Assembly (NCBI RefSeq): GCF_029227915.1
Contig: NC_079881.1
Coordinates: 22,233,501-22,297,500, forward strand
Source: Hydractinia symbiolongicarpus
Lineage: Eukaryota > Cnidaria > Hydrozoa > Anthoathecata > Hydractiniidae
Reading direction: 5' to 3'
DNA: 64,000 nucleotides
In this document: piece after piece, positions 37,301 to 49,800 of the stretch
How positions within the stretch are numbered: the first letter of the stretch is position 1
How the letters are laid out: each line of letters begins with the position of its first letter
Notes under the pieces: model-generated
What the model saw: the letters and a program-made list of their open reading frames with translations, nothing else
Told to the model about the DNA's origin: nothing
Databases searched by the model: none
Program-made: the position numbers and the translations under genes

Positions 37301-40263
37301 CAGAATTGCATCTGCTTTTTTATGTTCTCGACAAGTATCTGTTCAAGAAGCAGTTTACCTCTGTTTACCTGAGTTATGGCTTCGGAAATGTTTCCCTAAA
37401 ACAACTTATGTTAATTCAGGTTTGCCTTCAGACCGTATCAGAATATATAAATCAGAGGAAGAAATAAAAGAGCTTAGTTCCGATAGTACTGATGTATTTA
37501 AGCGAAGTTTGTGTGATAGATACATTGACAGGCCAAATACCACTTTTTGCAAAGGGAGATATGCACAAGTTGATTCCATGTGTCTTGCATTGTTTGCAGC
37601 ATACTACTATGTTGATTACAAAATTGATGAAAATGATTCACAACCAGACATCCTTACTGAGGATGCTAGTCAACTTAACCATGACTGTCATGCACAACTT
37701 CCACCTAAAATCACACTCATGTCATCGAAAGACACAATGAAATGTCGTAAAATTAGACAAGTTTTGAGATACCATATTCCAAATGAAAAGTTATTCCCTG
37801 AAAAGTATGCCCATCACCTGCTATATATGTTTTACCCTTTTAGAAGTGAAAATGAATTAATGCTGGATAATAGCTATTGTAGCAAGTTAGCCTCTCCGGG
37901 TATTCTCGCTATTGTTAAACAAAGTAGATTGACTTTTGAACCAGATAAAGAAAAAATCGACTCTGCAATGTACAAGGTTATATCAGAAATGAATGACTTG
38001 CAAAGTACCCAGAATGACATTCCTGACAATTCTACCTGTCAAAATGATGAGGAAGACATGCCGCTGTCTGTGAATCAACTTTTTGATATTAGTTTAATAA
38101 CCTCTCAAGCTGCCAATGTCAGTGATGAACACTTGTATTTCATGATTCATTCCCTGAACTCATTGCAACACAAGGTTTTCCTGGAAAGTTATTCGTGGGC
38201 TAAACAATTTGTGAAAAATAAATTAGCCATGAAAAATGTTAAAATTGAACCAGTTCGATTGTTCATCACAGGTGGAGCTGGTACAGGAAAGTTACATTTG
38301 GTCCGCACAATTCATCAAGCATGGGAAAAACTCTTTAACATAGTCTCTAATGATATTGAGAAGATCAAAGTTTTACTCATAGCTCCAACAGGTGTTGCAG
38401 CAATTAATATCAATGGCACAACAATAAATTCTGCCTTACGCATTCCACCATGCCAGTCAAATACATTACCGAAACTATCTGCTCTTAAAAAATCCACCCT
38501 ACGTAACAAATATTTACAATTATTTGCTGTAATAATTGATGAAATTTCAATGGTGTCCAATATACGACTGCTACAAATTCATCAACGTCTTTGTGAGATA
38601 TTTGCATGCCCTGTTCATATCCCATTTGCGAACCTTAGTGTAATTGTTGTCGGTGACCTGCTCCAACTGCCACCAATTCGTCAACCTTTTGTTTTTATGC
38701 CATTTAAAAATGAGTTCTTGAATTTGTGTCATCCATGGAAACAATTTTCTTGTTGCGAGTTGAATGAATGCATGAGACAGCAAGGTGATACAAAACTTAT
38801 TGATTTGCTCAACAGTATACGCATTGGTTCAACCGATGATGATCACATTGAGTTACTTAAATCACGGTCAGTAGAAAACCTAGCAATACCGGACGATGCA
38901 GTGTATTTATTTGCTGAAAATGCACCGAAAGATGAAGTCAATCAACAAAAGTTAGATCTTCTCCCATCTTTAGAAATAACAATAATAGCACATGACAAAC
39001 TTCCTAACCATGTTTCTGAAGATAGGATTGACAGAGCACTCAATTGTTCCACAAGCGAAGCTGGTGGGTTGTCAAGGTATTTGAGGGTGAAAAGTCATGC
39101 CAGAGTAATGTTAACAACTAACATTGATATAGAAGATCGTCTTATCAACGGTCAAATTGGAATGATTGTTGATTTCAAATACTCTACCGCCAATAACGTT
39201 GACATAATATTTGTTAAATTTGATGATCCTTTAGCAGGACTGAAAAAAAGACGCAAAAATGTTTTTGCTCTACAGAATGGTTTAGTACCCATTATTAGAA
39301 CTGAAGCAAAAATTCCAATTAATAAAAACTTTTCAAGTTATATACTCCGCTCACAATTTCCATTAACTTTGGCTTATAGCTGTACCATTCACAAAGTCCA
39401 GGGTTTGACTTTACCAAATATTGTATTCTCCTTCCAGTTGCATAAGCAAAGATCGTTCAATAAAGGCCAAGTATATGTTGCTCTCAGTCGCGTCCGCAAG
39501 CTGGACAATATTTTCCTAACCGGAACAATTTCACAAAATGCAATCAAGACTGATCTCACCACATTAGCAGAATATGAACGTCTTCGCACGGACGCCAACT
39601 TTTTTACAAAATGTGTCTTCACCAATAAATTATATAATATACAAATCTCCGTTCTTAATGTTAGATCATTGCGAAAACATTCTAAAGATTTTGCCCAGGA
39701 TCCCTGTCTTTCATCATCTGATGTCATTTGCTTGACAGAGACACAACTTACTTCTGATGACTCTCTTTGTCCAATCCAACAAACGTTTCCTCAATACTCT
39801 CTCACAGTTTGCAATTCTGAACACAAATATTCCAGTCTAGCGATGCTTTTCAAGTCAGATACGATCAAAATGACCTCTGAATTTAAGTTAGATGGTTTTC
39901 ATTTTACAGAAATTAACAAACCCGCCTTGAATTTGTCACTGACAATACTTTTAGTGTATAAAAAAGTCTCCCAGTCTATCAATGGTTTTCTGAGAGCTAT
40001 TACTTATTTGATTCAGTCTCATAAACCAGACATAATCAGTGGAGACTTCAATATTAATATTCTTGAAGATGGAAACAGTTATTTCCTTGAACAGTTGGCC
40101 AATCTTGGATATACTCAGCAAATAACAAATCCAACACACATTTGTGGGTTATTGCTTGACCATCTCTATATCAAAAAACAATTTCTTGATGAAAGAATGA
40201 TTGATTCACATATTTATAGTCTGTACTTTTCTGATCATGATGCTATTGTTTTACAATTTTGAT
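34355..40263 (+). pseudogene. Helentron-type Rep/helicase polyprotein, disrupted
   Basis: Domain order from the N-terminus: a cysteine-protease-like domain (RGIQCS, Cys at 34442; VDSH, His at 34808), similar to tegument-type or OTU-like deubiquitinases; a cysteine-pair segment with DUF6570-like features (CCICNRCLY, YICYTC); the Rep nuclease with GSPHIHS (His at 36605 and 36611) and tyrosines in YMCAYFSK; a PIF1-like helicase with a Walker A GGAGTGKL (38271), Walker B IIDEIS, GDLLQLPP and TIHKVQGLTLP; and an endonuclease/exonuclease/phosphatase domain with GDFNIN (40040) and SDHD (40231). A C-terminal endonuclease after the helicase marks the Helentron/Helitron2 branch. Interruptions: TAA 35642, frameshift near 36070, TGA 36292, another frame break about 36440-36470, TAG 36921 and TAA 37110. 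The last 1036 codons are uninterrupted. The first codon is uncertain; GTG begins the open stretch, so an upstream exon is possible. Confidence 0.85.
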
Positions 40264-40291
40264 GAAAACTTTTTTTATAGCACACTGAGCA

Positions 40292-41830
40292 ATGGATAAT
40301 CCAGGACCATCAACGCCAAGTAAGTAAATTTATGCTCAACTTATCCTTATAAATAAGTATGTTCAATTGATGCAAAAGAAAACGTTATCTTTGTCCTTTC
40401 GTTATTTTTATACTCAAAATAAATATTGTATTTCACAATGATAGTTGCTTCAAGTCTGTTTCAATGTACACGTGTGCACATAAAAAAGAACATTTTGGAT
40501 TCTGGAGAACAAATTCTCCACAAACAAAAACATTTTCACCAGCGTATCGCTGGACTAACACTTCTAGGGTGTCCACGTGTCCTTCGAATCAGTACTTGGA
40601 AAGAAATTATTTTTGAAAAATATAAAATTTGTTGTATAATATGTATTTAATTTATATTTCATGTTTTGGTTATTGTAGAGAAGTTTAAACAACATCAACC
40701 TAATGAAGGTTAGTTTGTTTGTTTTGTTTGTTTTTTGTGAAAGTAGCAAAATGAACAAAAACAATTATGGACATGTAATAGCAAACTTCGTCATCAATTT
40801 GTACGCTTCATGTAATTTGTCTAAAAAGCTGCAAAATCCATTACATTATATCTGTTGGAATAATTATTTTTTAGACACATCCTTGAATGCATTTGTGGTG
40901 TCATTATCGCCGTTAAAAGAATCAAAAAAACATGTCCCATACTTTGACATGGAGCTGCAGTCTGATGCTGGTTCTGAGCGTGCTATGTGTTTTACAAAAG
41001 CAAGATATGATTTATTCAAACGTTTAAACAAATCAGATAATGAAGGTGTTTCCCTGAAACGATTCAAAAAGTCGAATAACGATATTCTGATAACAGACTA
41101 CAGTCAAGTGAAAAAGATCGCAATGAACAGACAAAGACCTGAAGAATCAATACAGATATCTGAAATTGCAACATCATTAGCAGAATGTGCATTATTTCAA
41201 CGTATTAACATAAAAGGAATAATTACAGCAATTTCTGAAGTTAAAACTAGTAAAAAAGATGATGGCAATGCTATACAATTCAAAACAGCTATCGTATCCG
41301 ATAGCTCTGGACATGCTAATATTACAATATTCGGAGATTTAGTGAACCAGGTCAAAAATGATGAAGCTGTCTTGCTAACGCATATACAAATTGCCCGGTT
41401 CAAGCAGGACAGACTGCTTAAGACGACAGATTTAACGAAACTGAAAAAAGTGACAATTGAAGAAAATATCGACACTACAATAACTAATCCATGCCAGTCG
41501 TTCCAATGTAAATTTGTTACAATGAATATGTCATCCTTGGATACAAAAACAATCTGTCCGTCCTGTTCCACAGAAATACAATCATATGAAGAAATTGTGT
41601 TATGCAACAATTGTTCTAACATGTCCTCTATTGACGAATGTCAAACAAAGAATTCTAATGTTTTAACAGTGTTGAAAAATACATCTACTGGCGCAAAATA
41701 TAATGTTTCGATCCCATTGGATATGCTCAAGATAATAGATGTTCCTGTAAGTAACAAAGTTATGTTTGTTAAGAAGCTTCTGTCTGAAACCTTCACAATA
41801 ACGTTGAATATGGACAACATGACACCATAG
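40292..41830 (+). CDS. RPA1-like single-stranded DNA binding protein
   Basis: Three exons fit: 40292-40319 (MDNPGPSTP), 40679-40708 and 40875-41830, with GTAAGT and GTTAGT donors and TAG acceptors. Phase is kept through both joins, giving about 337 residues. The upstream open sequence 40703-40874 then becomes intron plus exon 2 read-through, not a start. The product has an OB-fold region (FQRINIKGIITAISEVKT, ANITIFGD, then LLTHIQIARFK) and a zinc-like knuckle, CPSC then CNNC, as in the RPA70 C-terminal DNA-binding domain. RPA-like proteins are carried by several Helitron groups and probably protect single-stranded intermediates. It lies about 30 bases after the helicase-endonuclease gene. Unlike that gene, it shows no stop or frameshift. 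Confidence 0.75.
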
Positions 41831-43029
41831 GACTTGGAACTGTTCACCGAAAACTTGGAAGCCAGTGATACAAAAGATGAATAGGTTGACTTCCCATGAC
41901 AATCTTCATGAATATTTTTGAATAGTTTATGAACTGTCTGAAGCTATCACTACTTTTGTTTATTTTGATCATTTAGTTCACAATTTTGTTATTTTTCACG
42001 ATTAGATAGATATATTTTATCATACGTCCAACATCGTTATACTACTGAAAGTTTCACAAACTTCAAAATCCACGTTGCTTCGGTATTTTCACACAAGCTG
42101 GTCCAGAGTTGAAAAGTTATTTCTTATCCTTTCTAACACGTAGCTAATTTTTGGCAGCAATTGTATATATAATTCCTGTGTTCGTTCAGCTTTTGTAAAT
42201 AAGACAGCTGGCCTGTCACTCTTCTATTACATTATATGTTTGCATCACAACTGACTTTCTTTCCTCTGAGTCAATTCTTCATTCAAACGATAGCTATTAC
42301 CCTATTTTCGTTTAAATTTGTTACACAAAAGATCACGTGACAAATCAATTTTGACCGCTAAGCAGCCATTTTTGTTTGAGTGGAAGAATACCAGCTCGTA
42401 TAACAGTCTTGTGCACGTGTAGTGTTTATTTGCTGACGAAAAACGTCAGCGACTCTGCCGTGTAGCAGTATCGCACCAAGAAATGACGTAATGTGGCTAA
42501 ATCTACGGCAACGAATCAGCTAAATACACATTCCTTAACCAACTCTCCTTGCAAATTTGAACGTAGCCTATTTCATCGACCCCGAACCTGGTTGTATTCT
42601 CTTTCGTCGAATTTTCTGAGATCTCGCAAAGCTTACAGCTGCTTAGCATGCGCTTTAGTAAGCCTTGGTCTGAATGACCCAGCGTTGGTTGTTGTTCCCT
42701 GTGTCAGCCCCGGTCCGCGCTACCCTTTACTACCAAAGTTGATAGACCATGAGACCGCAAAGAAATTGTCTATGGAAAGACTAGGTTAACTACGCTTGAG
42801 ACTGGTGAAAATTGAGGGCTTTGACAAGCGTTTTCCGCTTCGCGTCAGGTTTGAGGCTTCTTCCACTACTCCGCCCCGACCGTTTTGAAAAGTAACTTCG
42901 TAATATCTCCCAGTCTGATGCCGAGAGGCTTCTTGTTTTAATTACAGACACCCTCGTCACTTAACGGCACCAACAAAAATGTTGAAGGCCCTTTAAGTTG
43001 TGCTTGAAATTTTGCCAAAAATTAACCTT
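41831..43029. other. Helentron downstream region
   Basis: Probably contains the 3' end of the Helentron. A hairpin, GCTGACG-AAAAA-CGTCAGC, lies at about 42432-42450. A 98-residue open frame (42493-42789) has no domain and looks incidental. No terminus could be fixed. Confidence 0.35.
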
Positions 43030-43740
43030 ATTGGGTCGAGGGTTTTTCGAACATACTATGACCAAGGGGGTGCCCCCCCCCCTCAATAACTTTTCATAGG
43101 GTTGCTTAAATTGAATCAAACTTGGCACACTTATAGTACGTCATAAAAGGAACAAAATGACAGCAATAAATTTTTGCTTGCGTCAGCGCATTTTCTGTGA
43201 CGTCATCAGAAGCTTGAAAATTGTTAAAAATGCCACTATCTGCTTAAAATTTGTTCCAGAGCGAATTTTCGCATTCTGTTTGGAGTTTCTGAAAGCTAAA
43301 TAAATGTTACTTAACATGTTTTCCGGTTTTTACCTGGATCGCATAAAAAAGTGCCAAAAATTGTCCGAAAATCCGGTTTTTTCCGATTTTCGGGTAAAAT
43401 CCGGCAAAATTGGGAAATCGGATTAATCACGTGTCTAAATTATGCAAAATGATTCTTCTTAATAAAACAAAGTTGTGTTGCAAGTTTAAAGTTTTAAATA
43501 TAATCCTAACAGGAGTTAATAAATCTTCCCCATTATAAGGATTTCATAGATATTTTTAGGGGTGGTTTCAAAGAATAGCCAACATCGGGGCCTCTGAAAG
43601 GTATGGGACCTAAAGATTTCACATGCAGGTGTCTAATAGATAAATATCAATAAGGAGTTATTAAAAAAAACCCGTCAGGGGGGGGGGTGGGGGCGCAGAA
43701 TCGCCCCCCACCCAGATCGAATAGGGTTAATAACATAATT
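43030..43740. repeat. Dispersed repeat bounded by C/G tracts
   Basis: The stretch starts with a C11-12 tract (GGGGGTGCCCCCC) near 43068 and closes with a G12 tract plus a GGGGGCGCAGAATCGCCCCC inverted pair near 43690-43715. Between them lie repeated CCGGTTTT/CCGATTTTCGG and TGACGTCATC motifs. It looks like a composite non-coding repeat. No inverted terminal repeats were found. Confidence 0.5.
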
Positions 43741-44110
43741 CAAAACGTACTCAGCCAGAATTTCTTCATAGATTGTGAGATAACAAAACAGCAAGCTGTA
43801 ATGATGGAACTAGCCTACTGACTTTTGTTTTTGAATTGTAGAGTTTACACCCTCTAGAGATCTATAATCAGTGCAAGATCTCCCTTTTTACAAGGATAGT
43901 CTGCAAATTGCTATACAACACAGAAAGAAACAAGTAAATATAAATACAAAACTATAAAACTATAAATAAGAGTTATATAAAAACAAAATATATAAAAATA
44001 TAATATAAAAAAACGATGTACTGTATACATTGAAAAAAAACAAGAAAGAAAATATATACAAAAAATACACTAACAATGTTTTTGTTTTTATTCCCCTGGA
44101 TTAAGGGCTT

Positions 44111-44308
44111 TTATGAAATATGATCTTCCTTTAAGTGGTATAGCCTTCCAGCACGTGTTTTAAAACTTTTATTGCACTTCTGACACGGATAGTAGTTATT
44201 TATTTTTCTCACATTTTTTACCGGTAACGTAGTTTGATGAAAAGACTTTACATGCTCTTTCAGGTATTTAACTTGTTTAAGAGGAGAATAGGAGTAACTA
44301 CATCGCAA
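44111..44308 (-). CDS. Small C2H2 zinc-finger ORF
   Basis: A 65-codon minus-strand frame with one perfect C2H2 finger near its C-terminus, YPCQKCNKSFKTRAGRLYHL followed by KEDH (C-x2-C, 12 residues, H-x4-H), and a degenerate finger-like segment before it (one Cys, then H-x4-H). C2H2 fingers bind DNA or RNA. The frame is short and isolated, so it may be the last exon of a larger gene, a captured exon or a pseudogene. The neighbours are repeats. The upstream continuation is not visible. Confidence 0.5.
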   Translation of the reverse strand: MRCSYSYSPLKQVKYLKEHVKSFHQTTLPVKNVRKINNYYPCQKCNKSFKTRAGRLYHLKEDHIS

Positions 44309-45627
44309 TGCAGATATAACTAGCCTTTTAAGACAGAGATGTTAATGAAAAAAGGAGGTTTCTCTCCAAAGAATTAGAAGCAACTGGAAAACTTCTGTAT
44401 TCTCCCCTTTATAGGGATAATCGAAAAGCTAATGAATTTCGACTGTACTGAAACAAACACCTATGAATGTGGAAACATGAGGATTGGTGAAAATCACTTA
44501 TGTTTGGGATCTGGTGCGGGCCCTTGAGTAAGCATCCCCTGCCTCTTGCAAGACACCAGCCACATTCATTGACACCGTCCGCCAAAACCAAGAACTTTTG
44601 TTAAACGTTGGAAAAAGAAGAGTCGACAACTACAAATCGTATCGTTGTTGCTCTTACCTACTGACACTGAGCCCAGGGCTAAGAAAGGTAGACTTGGAAC
44701 CCAGCCCTTAGAAAGGTTCTGACAAAGACTGAAAAGCAGCACCCCTGGAAACAAAAAAGCTTTCCTTTAACGGAACACAAAATTTACATAAAAATAATTT
44801 ATAAGCATTATTTTTATTTCTGCAGCACTTCCCATTATCCGTATTTTTGTGCCGTATCAAATTACGCTTCCATTAAATGTTCTCTCGCATATATTGCAAG
44901 TATACAGGGACATTCCAGTTTGCAATAAGTTATCTTGAAGAAGTTCAACTGAGTTAGTTACAGAATTTATAATATTACCAGGAAAACATTCCACTTAATG
45001 AATACCTAAACCGCTGTTACTGCCATATTTCTTGTCACACTGTATCTGAAATTCTTATGAGATGTCAAGACGTGTTGTTTTAGTTCATAATTTCCACGAA
45101 AGGTTTGTTGACATTAGTCACAACTTTTAGAAACAGCATCTTTGTGTTCCTGTATATGATCCTTCATACAGCAATTCTTGATCATTTGCTTATAAACACG
45201 GCAAAATCCCATGATTATATTAAATATAAGATTAAAAACACGTGGAAACTTGAATAACCCGTAGCTGAGGTTATCCTTTTAGTTTGCGATTTTGCACAAA
45301 ACCCCAGCTCCAGAATAGACCTTATTTATTAGAAATTCAAACAGTTTTAGGATAATATTATTTATACGTTAAAAAAGTATTGAAGTTGAGAAAAGACCAA
45401 AACAATAGTAAGGTATTATGTATATACCAACCAAGGTGGAGGGATTCAATCTCTAATTAAAAAAAAAGCCAATTAAAATAAAGGGCGCGGAATAAACAAA
45501 AGAAACTAAAGTTCTTGGTAGCTGCTAGCCACGCTAAACTTTTTCAAGAACGAAGGTTTTTGGATATAGATTTTCATTAACGAAGTTTTATTGTTAATTG
45601 CAGTAACCAACATTTGGGTGTCAGTAA
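44309..45627. other. No gene recognised
   Basis: AT-rich, with scattered short frames lacking domains. Nothing was assigned. Confidence 0.45.
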
Positions 45628-46875
45628 TCTATATAATAATACGCCAGTTCCGTGTCTGTGACAGGCGAAGTTGACATTGTCATTTTCCTTTGATGTCGCC
45701 AAAAAAAAATCTTTGAGGTTACCGAAAAAAGTATGTCTTCTTTGTCGAGAAAAGCCGCGAGTTTTGTTTGTTTACGTTTTAAAATCACGTGAATTCATTG
45801 GATGAACAAAATCACGTGATCAAAATAAAGTAATTTTATATATGTTTGTTCAAAATTCCAAGATCAAAACAAACGTACAAAGTTTTTTCAAGTTCAGGAG
45901 ACGAACGAACGAAGTAGGTTGCTTGCTATATACAAATATTGGAAAAATCATTTATTTTGTGTGTTGTAACATGTCCTTTACTTTTGTTTAAGTAACTTTA
46001 AGTAGAGAAGAAAGAAAAGGAAATCTTAGAAGTTGGAAAAGCGAAGTTGAGGTGGATTTCCTGAGATCGTGGTGGTAGACTGCACTATTATTAGCTAGAA
46101 AAAGAAGTTTTAAAAAATCAGTTGATAGTAAGTAACCTATTTACCTAGGTTTACAGTTAGCTTAGCAAGTTATCTTTAACTTTTATTTACCTAGAGCTAC
46201 TTAAATAGGACAGTACTACAAAGTAAGAAATTTCAAATTTATCTTTGTAAAACCTAAGGATTATATATCATACTTTGTGCACTAAAAACCGTTCTTTTCA
46301 CTAAACAAAACTATTTTTTCCGTTTACGTTAGCTACATCCCTTGGCTTAGGTTGCAGTGTTTGTTACATTCTTCATTAGGTGGCCTGTCAAACGTTTTTA
46401 TAACAAACTTCTTGCATTCAATCCTTCATGTTTCTCATAAATCTTAAAGAAATTATTCCAAAATTATGTTGACCCTAGGCCCAATTTTATACCTTAAAAT
46501 GGTTCTTATATAGGAAAAGCATGTAGCCATATTAAGATCTGAGAAAAAGAAAAAGGAGACCAATTTTGACTTGCATTTATTTAATAAGCAAGGCAAAACC
46601 CTGATAAACAAAATAAAATATTCTTGCCTAATGTTTGGTTTAGTTGCTTGCAGAGTTAACTATATCTTTCTTTCTATTTTGCTTTAATTTACTAAAGTTT
46701 ATTCCAGAGTAAAATTTTCCCAATTTGCACTACTGTATTATCTAATAAATAAATAACTAGCTAGCTATGTTTAGTTTAGTAATGAAATTTTAGCTCACTT
46801 ATTTCTTATTTATTTTTTAGAACATGTGGTTCCTATACTAGCTATAGCTAGCTAGGCTGTGTATTTTTCTCTATA

Positions 46876-49800
46876 ATGTCTAACCCATTAGAGAGCAGTA
46901 ACACTAACAACTCTGTACGTGGTTTTAGGCTTTTTAATAATGCTGGCAGGTTTGTGTTGCAACGCCCTGAAAATAGTCAAAGGTTAGTAGGTCTTATTAT
47001 GGGACAGCAGATGCCAGATACTCCTCAACACGTTGAACTGCCACATGAAGTTCATGTAAATGTCATACCACGTGCATCAATTTTTGATGATGTGTCTTTA
47101 GCTAGGCATAGACATGCACAATGTGTCGCATCTGTGCGTATTGCTGAAATTAATGAGCAGTCTGCCAATAGACGTGCTCAGGATGCTGAACATGTTGTTG
47201 CACGTCAAGTGGAAAATGGTGAGCAGGCTGCCAATAGACGACGTCGAAATGGTGAGAGACAAGCTGTTGTTTGACAAAGGCAAAATGTTGAACAGGTAGT
47301 AAATAGACACCATGCAGATATCCAAAGGCATGCTGCTGTTCGTGCTCGCCGAAATGCGCCGTATTATAATATTGCACGTCAAAATGTATTGCCTAATTTA
47401 TATTTTTTAGGTGCTATGGACAAAAAATGTGAGTATTGTCAAGCTTTAAAGTTTGAAAATGAAAATTGTTTTAAATGTTGTCACACAGGTAAAGTTGCAT
47501 TAGATAATTTGTCTCCTTACCCTCAGGAGCTTGGGGAATTATTAACAAATACAGATACTGTTCAGGCAAAAAACTTTCAGTCAAATATACGTAAGTATAA
47601 TGGTGCCGTTGCCTTTGCTTCTTTTGGAGCAAACCTTCGCCCCCCACCTGGCCGTGGACCACCATGCTTTCGTATCTGTGGTCAAATATGGCATCGTGTT
47701 GGGGGCCTTCACCCTCCTGAAGGACAAACCCCTGTTTTTAACCAACTTTATATTTATGAAGAAGGTGGGGCTCTCAACGAAAGAATGGCACGCCAAGAAA
47801 ATAATGGCTATCGTGAAAACGTGATGCAAACTGTTCAAGATGTTATGGACAGAGTAAGCCCGTTTGCTGCTGCCTATAGGTACATGGCTGAAGTTGAAGC
47901 TGAAGAATTAAATCAGGCAGCAGCACAAAACCGTGCTCCATCTGAAGTGCGTATGTACATGAGAGTTGGCAATGACCGAAAGCGCTACAACTTGCCACAT
48001 CATGATGAAGTTGCGGCAGTATTTGTTGGCCAAGATGGAGCACCACCTGGAAACAGGGATGTTGTTATCTATCCGCGTGGAGGTAATTTACAGAATATTT
48101 CCACAATGTCTGCAAACTTGGAGCCAATGGTGTATCCTATTTTTTTTCCAAGGGGTTAACCAGGTTGGCATAATAGGATACCTCATGTTGCTGTACGTGC
48201 AACCCGTACTCGCAACACTACTACAATGTTGCAGTATTATACTTACCGTTTAGCTGCTCGGGAATATTTCAGCCCGATTCATTATGGTAAGAAATTGTTT
48301 CAGCAGTATTGTGTTGATTCTTATGTTAAAGTTGAAGGTAATAATTCAAATTACATTCGAGCAAATCAAACCAACCTTCGTGTTGATAGCTATGAAGGTT
48401 TAGCTGACCATTTGAATGCACGAGCTGAAGAGCGAGGCCTTCAACCAGGTCGTATTGTTGTTCTTCCTTCGAGTTTTCAAGGAAGTCCACGTGCCATGGC
48501 TCAAAACTATCAAGATGCTATGGCAGTTATTGGTAAGTTTGGAAAACCTGATTTTTTTCTGACTTTTACGTGCAATCCAAAATGGCGTGAAATTACAGAA
48601 AATTTGTTTGCAGGCCAACGTGCACACGATCGGCCTGATTTAGTTTCTCGAGTTTTTAAATTGAAACTAAACGAACTCCTTAAAGATGTTACTGAAATGG
48701 GAGTTCTAGGTAAGACTATAGCACATGTGTATGTTATAGAATTTCAAAAGAGGGGTTTGCCTCATTGTCATTTGTTAATTCATTTAGATCCCAATGACAA
48801 ACTTAGGGATGCAGATGACATAGACAGTGTTATTTCAGCAGAGATTCCTAATCAACAGGAACACCCTGAGCTGTTTGAAATTGTACGATCGTGTATGATT
48901 CATGGACCATGTGGACATCTGAATCATAATTCCAGATGTATGGAAGATGATGTTTGCACAAAAAGTTTTCCAAAGAACTTTTTAGCATCTACGGTAGCTG
49001 AAGTCAACGGATATCCATTATATAGACGTCGTGATAATGGTATACATATCAATGTCAATAATGTTGACGTAGATAATCGCTGGATTGTTCCATATAATCC
49101 ATGGCTTTCCAAGAAATACAATGCACATATAAACTTGGAGGCGTGCATGTCTGTTAAATCTGTTAAATGCCTCTATAAATATATTTATAAAGGTCATGAT
49201 TGTGCCAATATTGAGATCAATGAACGTATTGATCATGATGAGGTGCAGACATTTTTAGATGCACGTTATGTCAGTGCACCGGAAGCCATATGGCGTCTTT
49301 TTGAATTTACCATGCACCAACAATCTCATGTTGTCCATAGATTGCCAGTGCACTTGCCAAATAACCATATTGTTTATTTTCAGCAAGGACAGGCGGAAGA
49401 GGCTCTGGACAGAGCTGCAGATCAGGCTACAAAATTAACAGCTTGGTTTGTGTTAAATGCAGAGAATCATGATGCTCGCCAATATATGTATCCAGACATT
49501 CCTCTTCATTTTGTTTTTAATAAGAACAAAGTTTGGAAACCAAGACAACGCGGTCATGGTAAAATTGTGTCCAGAATGTATAATGTGAGTCCTCGCGCAG
49601 GTGAGCTTTTTTATTTACGTATATTGCTATTGCATACACCTGGTGCAACTTCTTTTGGAGATTTATGAACTGTCAATGGCAATGTTGCTGAAACATTTCG
49701 TGACGCCTGCTTACTGCGTGGTCTCCTGCAAGATGATACTGAATGGAACAATACTTTGCAGGAAGCTGTTAACTCTCAGATGCCTCGACAATTAAGGCAA

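Noticed and set aside
40426-40650. 74-codon ORF upstream of the RPA-like gene
   Set aside because: It lies inside the first intron of that gene and has no domain.
40703-40874. Start of the RPA-like protein at 40703
   Set aside because: The segment 40709-40874 has good intron borders, phase is kept by splicing and a better first exon exists at 40292.
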